Shown here piece by piece: positions 10,155 through 19,172 of a stretch of DNA of 64,000 bases. Position 1 is the stretch's first letter. The number at the start of each line of letters is the position of its first letter. The stretch is from Streptomyces californicus. GTDB taxonomy: Bacteria; Actinomycetota; Actinomycetes; Streptomycetales; Streptomycetaceae. The DNA is taken from contig NZ_JNZZ01000009.1 of assembly GCF_000717645.1 (NCBI RefSeq), forward strand, positions 124,001 through 188,000. Reading direction: 5' to 3'. Position numbers and translations under genes: made by a program. The notes under the pieces are model-generated. The model had not been told where the DNA came from, made no database searches, and saw nothing but the letters and a program-made list of their open reading frames with translations.

Positions 10155-10182
10155 CGTAACTCTTTCGAGTGACCATCGTTAA
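10155..10182 (+). promoter_or_regulatory. sigma-BldN-type promoter of bldM
   Basis: CGTAAC (10155-10160), a 16-bp spacer, then CGTTAA (10177-10182). This closely matches the sigma-BldN consensus (CGTAAC-N16/17-CGTTGA) known for bldM and chaplin/rodlin promoters. It lies about 125 bp upstream of the bldM start. Confidence 0.8.
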
Positions 10183-10305
10183 GAGAGCGGATGCGGTTGA
10201 CGGATATCCGGCTCGGGCACATGTCCGAGGGGGTCAACCGCACAGGTGACGACTTGATTCAGCCTGGAGGCTCAAGGTGACGCGCATCAGCTGCGGAGGA
10301 CGGTC

Positions 10306-10917
10306 ATGACATCCGTCCTCGTCTGCGACGACTCCCCGCTCGCCCGAGAGGCGCTCCGTCGCGCGGTGGCCACCGTGCCCGGCGTCGAGCGCGTGACGAC
10401 GGCCGCCAACGGCGAGGAAGTCCTCCGCCGCTGGGGCGCCGATCGTTCGGACCTGATTCTGATGGACGTACGCATGCCCGGTCTGGGGGGTGTGGAGACG
10501 GTCCGGCGGCTGCTCTCCGCCGACCCCGGAGCGCGGATCATCATGCTGACCGTCGCCGAGGACCTGGACGGGGTCGCCCTGGCGGTCGCCGCCGGGGCCC
10601 GCGGCTATCTGCACAAGGACGCCTCGCGCGCCGAGTTGCGGGCCACGGTCACCCAGGCGCTGGCCGACCCGACGTGGCGGCTCGCCCCGCGCCGGCTGCG
10701 GTCCGCCGAGATGGGGGCGGCCCCGACGCTCACCGCACGGGAGATTCAGGTGCTCGAAGGCATGAGCCACGGCCGCTCCAACGCGGAGATCGGCCGGGAG
10801 CTGTTCCTCTCCGAGGACACCGTCAAGACCCACGCCCGGCGCCTGTTCAAGAAGCTCGGCGCCTCGGACCGCGCCCACGCGGTGGCCCTCGGATTCCGCT
10901 GGGGCCTGGTCCGCTGA
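10306..10917 (+). CDS. bldM: developmental response regulator BldM
   Basis: This 203-residue orphan response regulator is needed for aerial mycelium formation and sporulation. Its receiver domain is residues 1-120 (CDD near residue 8, Asp54 in LMDVRMPG, Thr in IIMLTV, Lys in LHKDAS). A LuxR-type helix-turn-helix follows (about 140-195: LTAREIQVLEGMSHGRSNAEIG, LSEDTVKTHARRLFKKLG). The sequence agrees with my memory of Streptomyces BldM throughout. In the literature BldM works without requiring phosphorylation at Asp54, as a homodimer or as a heterodimer with WhiI. No kinase gene is adjacent here. The sigma-BldN promoter upstream fits its known regulation. Confidence 0.95.
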   Translation: MTSVLVCDDSPLAREALRRAVATVPGVERVTTAANGEEVLRRWGADRSDLILMDVRMPGLGGVETVRRLLSADPGARIIMLTVAEDLDGVALAVAAGARGYLHKDASRAELRATVTQALADPTWRLAPRRLRSAEMGAAPTLTAREIQVLEGMSHGRSNAEIGRELFLSEDTVKTHARRLFKKLGASDRAHAVALGFRWGLVR

Positions 10918-11104
10918 GGGGCCGGCCCGGACCGCGCCCCGTCCGCCGTTCCGCGGGCGGGGTCACGGAAGCGGACCCGGTGGTCCGCACCGCACGGAGG
11001 CGCCCGCGCAGGCGTCATGTGACGCTTCCCGGCCGATGACGCATCCTTGAGTCGTGGAGTTCCTCGGGAACGATTCGGTCGAGCGGAAGGGGAGGGCGCA
11101 GGAC

Positions 11105-11770
11105 ATGACATCCGGCGCACCCGCTCATAACGCTTCGGTGCACAACTCGGGACGCGGTGGAGCGGACCCGGACGCAGCAGGGCACCATGGTCCGATGCGC
11201 GACGACGAGACCACGGTGATCGGTGCCCTGGTGCACCGGGCCGTCGACGGCGACGCGCAGGCCACCCACGATCTGCTGGCCCACGTGCACCCCCTCGCGC
11301 TGCGCTACTGCCGCTCCCGCCTCAACCGCCTCCCCGGTGACGCCCGTCACTTCGTGGAGGACCTGGCGCAGGAGGTCTGCGTCGCGGTGCTGATGGCGCT
11401 GCCGCGCTACAAGGACACCGGCCGCCCCTTCGAGGCGTTCGTCTTCGCGATCGCCGGCCACAAGGTCGCCGACCTCCAGCGGGCCGCGATGCGCCACCCC
11501 GGATCGACCGCCGTCCCCTCCGACGAGATGCCGGAGCGGCCCGACGACTCCCTCGGGCCGGAGGAGCGCGCCCTGCTCAGCAGCGACGCCGCCTGGGCCA
11601 AGAAGCTCCTGGCCAACCTCCCGGAGAGCCAGCGCGAGCTGCTGGTCCTGCGGGTCGCGGTCGGGCTCACCGCCGAGGAGACCGGGCGGATGCTCGGGAT
11701 GTCGCCGGGCGCGGTCCGGGTCGCCCAGCACCGCGCGCTCAGCAGACTCAGAGCGCTCGCCGAGCAGTAG
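11105..11770 (+). CDS. shbA: ECF-type RNA polymerase sigma factor (ShbA/SigD type)
   Basis: This 221-residue sigma factor has region 2 at about residues 45-115 ([56 protein letters not shown]) and region 4 at about 160-215 ([45 protein letters not shown]). By position next to bldM and guaB it corresponds to SigD of S. coelicolor and ShbA of S. griseus; ShbA was reported to drive transcription of the principal sigma gene hrdB. ATG 11105 has a ribosome site (GGGGAGGGCGCAGG); GTG 11054 or ATG 11195 are alternatives. No anti-sigma gene is adjacent. The shbA assignment rests on synteny and memory. Confidence 0.85.
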   Translation: MTSGAPAHNASVHNSGRGGADPDAAGHHGPMRDDETTVIGALVHRAVDGDAQATHDLLAHVHPLALRYCRSRLNRLPGDARHFVEDLAQEVCVAVLMALPRYKDTGRPFEAFVFAIAGHKVADLQRAAMRHPGSTAVPSDEMPERPDDSLGPEERALLSSDAAWAKKLLANLPESQRELLVLRVAVGLTAEETGRMLGMSPGAVRVAQHRALSRLRALAEQ

Positions 11771-11854
11771 GAGCCCTTCGCGTCCGGGCCCCGTGCGGCG
11801 CCTGCGCGGCGGGCCGCGGTGATCCGGCGCCGGGGCTCGCGGGAGGCTCGCGCC

Positions 11855-11876
11855 GTTCCGTAGGAAGCTACGGAAC
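11855..11876. promoter_or_regulatory. inverted repeat between the sigma gene and guaB
   Basis: GTTCCGTAG-GAAG-CTACGGAAC is a perfect 9-bp palindrome with a 4-nt centre, 85 bp after the sigma-gene stop and 90 bp before guaB. It could be a weak terminator or an operator for guaB; TAGCAT at 11922-11927 is a possible -10 downstream. Confidence 0.5.
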
Positions 11877-11924
11877 AGCCAAGTGATCTTGCTCGTGGAA
11901 TGAGACACCTCCGCGGGCCGTTAG

Positions 11925-13469
<1,545 letters not shown>

Positions 13470-13484
13470 CGCGTCACCGCAGGT

Positions 13485-13519
13485 GAGGGGCGGTACCGGA
13501 GTTCCCGGTACCGCCCCTC
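13485..13519 (+). terminator. guaB terminator hairpin
   Basis: A perfect 15-bp stem (13485-13499 with 13505-13519) with a 5-nt loop, 15 bp after guaB. It separates guaB from guaB3, which then starts 54 bp further on. Confidence 0.85.
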
Positions 13520-13573
13520 GGGGCGTGTCGGGGATACTGGTCAGCGCAGACGTAGAGGGAAAGGCCACACATC

Positions 13574-14698
13574 GTGACTGAGATCGAGATCGGGCGCGGC
13601 AAGCGCGGCCGCCGGGCTTACGCATTCGACGACATCGCTGTCGTTCCGAGCCGCCGCACCCGGGACCCGAAGGAGGTCTCGATCGCCTGGCAGATCGACG
13701 CCTACCGCTTCGAGCTGCCGTTCCTGGCCGCTCCGATGGACTCCGTGGTCTCCCCGCAGACCGCCATCCGGATCGGTGAGCTCGGCGGCCTCGGCGTGCT
13801 GAACCTGGAAGGTCTGTGGACCCGGCACGCCGACCCGCAGCCGCTGCTGGACGAGATCGCCGAGATGCCCGCCGAGCGCGCCACCCGCCGGCTCCAGGAG
13901 ATCTACGCCGCCCCCATCCAGGAGGAGCTGATCGGGCAGCGCATCAAGGAGGTGCGGGACTCCGGCGTCGTCACCGCCGCCGCGCTCTCCCCGCAGCGCA
14001 CCGCCCAGTTCTCCAAGGCGGTCGTCGACGCGGGCGTCGACATCTTCGTCATCCGGGGGACGACGGTCTCCGCCGAGCACGTCTCCGGCGCGGCCGAGCC
14101 GCTCAACCTGAAGCAGTTCATCTACGAGCTGGACGTCCCGGTCATCGTCGGCGGCTGCGCCACGTACACCGCCGCCCTGCACCTGATGCGGACCGGTGCG
14201 GCCGGTGTCCTCGTCGGCTTCGGCGGCGGCGCCGCGCACACCACGCGCAACGTCTTCGGCATCCAGGTCCCGATGGCCACCGCCGTCGCGGACGTCGCGG
14301 GCGCCCGCCGCGACTACATGGACGAGTCCGGCGGCCGGTACGTGCACGTCATCGCGGACGGCGGCGTCGGCTGGTCCGGCGACCTGCCCAAGGCCATCGC
14401 CTGCGGTGCGGACGCCGTGATGATGGGCTCCCCGCTGGCCCGCGCCACCGACGCGCCGGGCCGCGGCCGCCACTGGGGCATGGAGGCCGTCCACGAGGAC
14501 GTGCCGCGCGGCAAGCTGGTCGACCTCGGCTCGGTCGGGACGACGGAGGAGGTCCTCACCGGCCCCTCGCACACCCCGGACGGCTCGATGAACATCTTCG
14601 GGGCCCTGCGCCGCGCGATGGCCACCACCGGCTACAGCGACCTCAAGGAGTTCCAGCGCGTCGAGGTGACGGTGGCGGACTCGCAGCACAGCCGCTGA
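13574..14698 (+). CDS. guaB3: GuaB3-family IMP dehydrogenase-related protein
   Basis: This 374-residue protein has the IMPDH/GMPR TIM-barrel fold but no CBS domains. The N-terminus (GKRGRRAYAFDDIAVVPSRRTRDP) and C-terminal phosphate and substrate segments (IADGGVGWSGDLPKAIACGADAVMMGSPL) fit GuaB3. The loop that carries the catalytic Cys in IMPDH (GSICTT in guaB here) reads GGAAHTTRN, with His instead of Cys, so ordinary IMPDH chemistry is doubtful. Cyanobacterial GuaB3 has been reported as an unusual IMPDH, whereas the actinobacterial branch was described as of unknown function. GTG 13574. Confidence 0.9.
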   Translation: MTEIEIGRGKRGRRAYAFDDIAVVPSRRTRDPKEVSIAWQIDAYRFELPFLAAPMDSVVSPQTAIRIGELGGLGVLNLEGLWTRHADPQPLLDEIAEMPAERATRRLQEIYAAPIQEELIGQRIKEVRDSGVVTAAALSPQRTAQFSKAVVDAGVDIFVIRGTTVSAEHVSGAAEPLNLKQFIYELDVPVIVGGCATYTAALHLMRTGAAGVLVGFGGGAAHTTRNVFGIQVPMATAVADVAGARRDYMDESGGRYVHVIADGGVGWSGDLPKAIACGADAVMMGSPLARATDAPGRGRHWGMEAVHEDVPRGKLVDLGSVGTTEEVLTGPSHTPDGSMNIFGALRRAMATTGYSDLKEFQRVEVTVADSQHSR

Positions 14699-14725
14699 CC
14701 CCGCCGCCGCACGTCACGTACGGAC

Positions 14726-14773
14726 GCGAAGGGCCCGGACCGGCTCCCCGAGGGGATCGGTTCGGGCCCTTCC
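14726..14773. terminator. bidirectional terminator after guaB3
   Basis: GAAGGGCCCGGACCG (14728-14742) pairs with CGGTTCGGGCCCTTC (14758-14772), with one G-U pair and a secondary CCCC/GGGG hairpin inside. It lies between the convergent guaB3 and the membrane-protein gene ending at 14793. Confidence 0.82.
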
Positions 14774-14792
14774 GCGTGGCGTGCTCGCGGTG

Positions 14793-15440
14793 TCAGCCGG
14801 CCTTCTTCGCGCCACCGACGGCGGCGACCGCGCCGAGCGCGAGGAAGAGGTACGTCATGAAGTCGGCCTCTGCGGACCACGCCTTCGTCACGGTGTCGAA
14901 GTGGTCGCCGACGACCTCGGAGAACGGGATCTGCGCCACGTCGGCGAGGACCATCGAGATGCCGACGAGCTGGCCGAGGTAGACCGCGCCGATCGAGAAG
15001 ACGGCCGCGGCGGCGACGATCACCGGGTTGGAGCCGCCGAGCTTGCTCGCCGCGAAGCCGACGAGGAAGCCGACGCCGACCGCCGCGTAGCCGACCTCGC
15101 GCTCGATGGAGCCGGCGAGCACGCCGTACAGGATGCCCGCGACGATCGCCACGCCGAGGGCGACGCCGATGCCGAGCAGGAGGTTTTCGCGTGCCGGGGG
15201 AGCCGGGGCGAACGGCGCGCCGCCGCCGAACGGGGCCTGCTGGTCCGGCTGCTGACCCGCGAACGGGTTGCCGCTCGGGGGCTGCTGGCCGTACGGGGCG
15301 CCGGGGCCCTGCTGGCCGTACGGGTTGCCGGTCGGTGCGGAGGGTGCGCCCTGGCCCGGACCGCCCGCGTACGGGTTGCCGTCGACCGGCTGACCGTAGG
15401 GCTGCTGGGGCTGGTTCGGCGGCTGCACGGGCTGACTCAC
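14793..15440 (-). CDS. membrane protein with Gly/Pro/Gln-rich N-terminus
   Basis: This 215-residue protein has a low-complexity cytoplasmic N-terminus (residues 1-80, repeated GNPYG/GNPFAGQQ elements) followed by about four hydrophobic segments: LLLGIGVALGVAIVAGILYGVLAG, VGYAAVGVGFLVGFAAS, VIVAAAAVFSIGAVYLGQLVGI and FMTYLFLALGAVAAVGG. The Q/P/G-rich N-terminal leader is common in Streptomyces membrane proteins. GTG 15440 with AGGGAGAG upstream is the chosen start. Function unknown. Confidence 0.75.
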   Translation of the reverse strand: MSQPVQPPNQPQQPYGQPVDGNPYAGGPGQGAPSAPTGNPYGQQGPGAPYGQQPPSGNPFAGQQPDQQAPFGGGAPFAPAPPARENLLLGIGVALGVAIVAGILYGVLAGSIEREVGYAAVGVGFLVGFAASKLGGSNPVIVAAAAVFSIGAVYLGQLVGISMVLADVAQIPFSEVVGDHFDTVTKAWSAEADFMTYLFLALGAVAAVGGAKKAG

Positions 15441-15641
15441 GGCGGGACTCTCCCTGGGACGACGGCGCACGCATGTGCGGGATCGCACGTGTGTGCGCCC
15501 TGTGACGCCGCAGAGTAGCAGCACCCCCCTGATTCGGTCACGAACAATCTTTCGACAGTCCGTCACGTCTCAGTGGGCGGACAGTCACGGGCGTCCGGAC
15601 GCCCCGTCAGCAGCCGTGCGAGGGGGCGTGCGCCGGGGCGG

Positions 15642-16904
15642 TCACAGCCGGTGGGCAGCCCCCGCCGGGGTGGCGCCCCGGGTGTCCAGGAGGAGTTGGG
15701 CCTTCACCGCGAGGCCCTGGAGGTCGTAAGTGCGGTGCTGCTGGAGCAGGACGGTCAGGTCGGCCGCGGCCGCCGCCTCGTACAGCGAATCGGCGCGCGG
15801 GACGGGGCGTTCGCGCACCCGCCAGTCCAGGACGTGCGGGTCGTGGTAGCCGATCTGCGCGCCCATGTCCATCAGCCGGGCGGCGATCTCCCGGGCGGGC
15901 GCGGCCTCCTGGTCGGCGGTGTCCGGCTTGTAGGTGACGCCGAGCAGCAGGACCCGCGCGCCCCGGACGGACTTGCCGTGCTCGTTCAGGAGGGTGGCGC
16001 AGCGCTGGATGACGTAGCTGGGCATCCGGTCGTTGATCTCCTGCGCCAGCGAGACCATCCGCAGCGGGTGCCCCGGGGTGCGGGAGCTGTAGGGCAGGCA
16101 GCCCGGGTCCACCGGCACGCCGTGGCCGCCGACGCCGGGTCCCGGGCGGAAGGGCTGGAAGCCGAACGGCTTGGTCTCGGCGCACCGGATGACGTCCCAG
16201 AGGTCGACGCCGAGGTCGTGGCAGAGCACCGCCATCTCGTTGACCAGCGCGATGTTGACGTGCCGGAAGTTGGTCTCCAGCACCTTCGTCATCTCCGCCT
16301 CGCGAGTGCCGCGCGCCCGGACGACCTTGTCGGTGAGCCGGCCGTAGAAGGCGGCGGCCGATTCGGTGCAGGCGGGGGTGAGGCCGCCGATGACCTTCGG
16401 CGTGTTGGCCAGGGTGCGGGTGCGGTTGCCGGGGTCGAGCCGGCCGGGGGAGCAGGCGAGGTGGAAGTCGCGTCCGGCGACCAGCCCGGAGCCCTCCTCC
16501 AGCAGGGGGCGCAGAAACGTCTCGGTGGTGCCGGGCGGTACGGCGGACTCCAGCAGCACGGTGGTGTGCGGGCGCAGTCTGGCCGCGAGCGCGCGGGCGG
16601 CGTCGCCGAGGGCGGTGAGGTCGAGCGTGCGGTCGGGGCCGAGGGGGACGGGGGAGCAGATCACGGCGGTACGGACCCGGCCCAGCTCGGCGGCGTCGGT
16701 GGTGGGCCGGAACCCCCCCGAGAGCATCCGGCGCACCTCGGAGGCGGTGAGGACGCCCTCGACGGGGGTGCGGCCCGCGCGCAGTTCGGCGTACGCGCGC
16801 GGGTCGGGGTCGTAGCCGACGGTGTCGATTCCTGCGGTCACGGCGGCCTGGGCGAGGGGCAGGCCGAGGTGACCGAGTCCGATGACGGCGAGGTCTGCTG
16901 GCAT
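15642..16904 (-). CDS. UDP-glucose/GDP-mannose dehydrogenase family protein lacking the catalytic Cys
   Basis: This 420-residue protein has an N-terminal Rossmann domain (VIGLGHLGLPLAQAA), a central helix with TKVLETNFRHVNIALVNEMA carrying the conserved catalytic Lys, and a C-terminal UDP-binding domain (LLLGVTYKPDTADQEAAPAREI). Active family members oxidise a nucleotide-sugar alcohol to the uronate through a Cys thioester in GGHCIPVDP. Here the motif reads GPGVGGHGVPVDPGC: the catalytic Cys is Gly (codon GGC). A Cys seven residues later is not in the normal position. The protein may be a non-catalytic homologue or use different chemistry. It is divergent from glpD. Confidence 0.85.
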   Translation of the reverse strand: MPADLAVIGLGHLGLPLAQAAVTAGIDTVGYDPDPRAYAELRAGRTPVEGVLTASEVRRMLSGGFRPTTDAAELGRVRTAVICSPVPLGPDRTLDLTALGDAARALAARLRPHTTVLLESAVPPGTTETFLRPLLEEGSGLVAGRDFHLACSPGRLDPGNRTRTLANTPKVIGGLTPACTESAAAFYGRLTDKVVRARGTREAEMTKVLETNFRHVNIALVNEMAVLCHDLGVDLWDVIRCAETKPFGFQPFRPGPGVGGHGVPVDPGCLPYSSRTPGHPLRMVSLAQEINDRMPSYVIQRCATLLNEHGKSVRGARVLLLGVTYKPDTADQEAAPAREIAARLMDMGAQIGYHDPHVLDWRVRERPVPRADSLYEAAAAADLTVLLQQHRTYDLQGLAVKAQLLLDTRGATPAGAAHRL

Positions 16905-17145
16905 GGGAGAGCCCCCCTAACGGCGGAGAACGAAGATCGCAACTGCTGTGGACAGCGCTATGTCAGACTAGGCGTAAATATGACCTATATGTCGCATTGT
17001 GGGGCTCCGGACGCCGGGGTGTTGTCCACAGGCGGTGGCTGAAGTCGCGGAGCGCGGACAGAATCGAGGGGTGGACACGGGCGGCCGGCCCCTCGGCCGG
17101 GTGGCACTCCCGTGTCCGACCACCCCGATCCACCGGGAGGCAGCA

Positions 17146-18852
17146 GTGAGGACAGCGACACTGGGACCCGTCGAGCGCGTCGAATCGCTCGCCGCCATGG
17201 CCGCGCGCGAACTGGACGTGCTGGTCGTGGGGGCGGGCGTGGTCGGCGCGGGCACGGCGCTGGACGCCGCCACCAGAGGTCTGACGACCGGGCTGGTCGA
17301 GGCGCGCGACTGGGCGTCCGGCACCTCCAGCAGGTCGAGCAAGCTGATCCACGGCGGTCTGCGCTATCTGGAGATGCTCGACTTCGCCCTGGTCCGCGAG
17401 GCCCTCAAGGAGCGCGGCCTGCTCCTGGAGCGGCTCGCCCCGCACCTGGTGAAGCCCGTGCCCTTCCTCTACCCCTTGCAGCACAAGGGCTGGGAGCGGC
17501 TCTACGCCGGCTCCGGCGTGGCGCTCTACGACGCGATGTCGGTCTCCTCCGGCCACGGGCGCGGCCTGCCCGTCCACCGCCACCTCTCCCGCAAGCGCGC
17601 CCTCCGGGTGGCCCCCGCCCTGCGCAAGGACGCCCTGGTCGGCGCCCTCCAGTACTACGACGCCCAGATGGACGACGCCCGCTTCGTCACCGAGCTGGTG
17701 CGCACCGCCGCCTCCTACGGGGCCCACGTGGCGAACCGGGCGCGGGTCACCGGCTTCCTCCGCGAGGGGGAGCGGGTCGTGGGCGCGCTCGTCCAGGACA
17801 CCGAGGGCGGCCGGGAGTACGCGATCCGGGCCAAACAGGTGGTCAACGCCACCGGCGTGTGGACCGACGACACCCAGGGGCTCATCGGCGAGCGCGGCCA
17901 GTTCCACGTCCGCGCCTCCAAGGGCATCCACCTGGTCGTCCCCAAGGACCGCATCCACTCCTCGACCGGCCTGATCCTGCGCACCGAGAAGTCCGTCCTC
18001 TTCGTCATCCCCTGGGGACGACACTGGATCATCGGCACCACGGACACCGACTGGGATCTGGACAAGGCCCACCCGGCCGCCTCCAGCGCCGATATCGACT
18101 ACCTCCTGGAGCATGTCAACGCCGTCCTCAGCACCCCGCTGACCAGGGACGACGTACAGGGCGTCTACGCCGGGCTGCGTCCGCTGCTGGCCGGCGAGTC
18201 GGACGCCACCAGCAAGCTGTCCCGCGAGCACACGGTGGCCCACCCGGCCCCGGGGCTCGTCGTCGTGGCGGGCGGCAAGTACACGACGTACCGGGTCATG
18301 GCGAAGGACGCGGTCGACGAGGCGGTGCACGGCCTCGACCAGCGGGTCGCCGCCTGCGTCACCGAGGACACCCCGCTGGTGGGCGCCGAGGGGTACAAGG
18401 CCCTGTGGAACGCGCGGGCCCGGATCGCGGACCGCACCGGCCTCCACGTCGTCCGGGTGGAGCATCTGCTCAACCGGTACGGCTCAATGACCGAGCAGAT
18501 TCTGGAGCTGATCCTCGTCGACCCCGCCCTCGGCGAGCCGCTGCCCGCCGCCGACGACTACCTGCGCGCCGAGGTCGTCTACGCGGCCTCCCACGAGGGC
18601 GCCCGCCATCTCGACGACGTCCTGACCCGGCGCACCCGGATCTCCATCGAGACCTTCGACCGGGGCACCCGCAGCGCCCGGCTCTGCGCGGAGCTGATGG
18701 CCCCGGTGCTGGGCTGGGACCAGGAGCGGATCGACCAGGAGGTCGAGCACTACGAGAAGCGGGTGGAGGCCGAGCGCGAATCGCAGCTCCAGCCCGACGA
18801 CCTGACGGCGGACGCCGCCCGGCTCGGCGCCCCGGACATCGTGCCGGGCTGA
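17146..18852 (+). CDS. glpD: glycerol-3-phosphate dehydrogenase (FAD-dependent, GlpD)
   Basis: This 568-residue membrane-associated flavoenzyme oxidises glycerol 3-phosphate to dihydroxyacetone phosphate and passes electrons to the quinone pool. Seen are the FAD motif VLVVGAGVVGAGTALDAATRG (residues 26-46), GTSSRSSKLIHGGLRYLE, the substrate-domain segment IIGTTDTDWDLD and GGKYTTYRVMAKDAVD, plus the C-terminal DAO_C domain. GTG 17146 follows GGGAGG (17135-17140). It stands alone rather than in a glycerol operon, so it is probably the second Streptomyces glpD. The upstream region (16905-17145) is AT-richer around 16970-17000, a likely promoter area for both divergent genes. Confidence 0.95.
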   Translation: MRTATLGPVERVESLAAMAARELDVLVVGAGVVGAGTALDAATRGLTTGLVEARDWASGTSSRSSKLIHGGLRYLEMLDFALVREALKERGLLLERLAPHLVKPVPFLYPLQHKGWERLYAGSGVALYDAMSVSSGHGRGLPVHRHLSRKRALRVAPALRKDALVGALQYYDAQMDDARFVTELVRTAASYGAHVANRARVTGFLREGERVVGALVQDTEGGREYAIRAKQVVNATGVWTDDTQGLIGERGQFHVRASKGIHLVVPKDRIHSSTGLILRTEKSVLFVIPWGRHWIIGTTDTDWDLDKAHPAASSADIDYLLEHVNAVLSTPLTRDDVQGVYAGLRPLLAGESDATSKLSREHTVAHPAPGLVVVAGGKYTTYRVMAKDAVDEAVHGLDQRVAACVTEDTPLVGAEGYKALWNARARIADRTGLHVVRVEHLLNRYGSMTEQILELILVDPALGEPLPAADDYLRAEVVYAASHEGARHLDDVLTRRTRISIETFDRGTRSARLCAELMAPVLGWDQERIDQEVEHYEKRVEAERESQLQPDDLTADAARLGAPDIVPG

Positions 18853-18975
18853 CCCGCACGCCGCCGCTCCCGCCCGGCCGGCCCCCTCCCCGACGTGGGG
18901 CGTCTGCGCCGGACGGGCCGTCACCGTCGATGACCGGTGCGCCAGTTGGGGTTCACCGCGACGCCGGCCGCGCGC

Positions 18976-19010
18976 CGCCTCCGCTCCACGGGCCCGGGGG
19001 AGCGGAGGCG
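18976..19010 (+). terminator. glpD terminator candidate
   Basis: A 12-bp perfect stem (18976-18987 with 18999-19010) with an 11-nt loop, about 125 bp after the glpD stop. The rest of the 320-bp gap holds a possible -10 (GACAAT, 19128-19133) for the kinase gene and no gene. Confidence 0.65.
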
Positions 19011-19172
19011 CGGCCCCGGTCCGGCCTGGACGGGGAGGCCCGGTTGGTAGCAGGCTGTGGGCATTCCCTCCCGGGCCGCGTCGCGGCGGACCCCGGACCC
19101 GGCACCAGGACCGGTCCCGGGGTGAGGGACAATGAACGCTCTGCCAGGGCGGGTTGATCGCAGAGGGGACGC

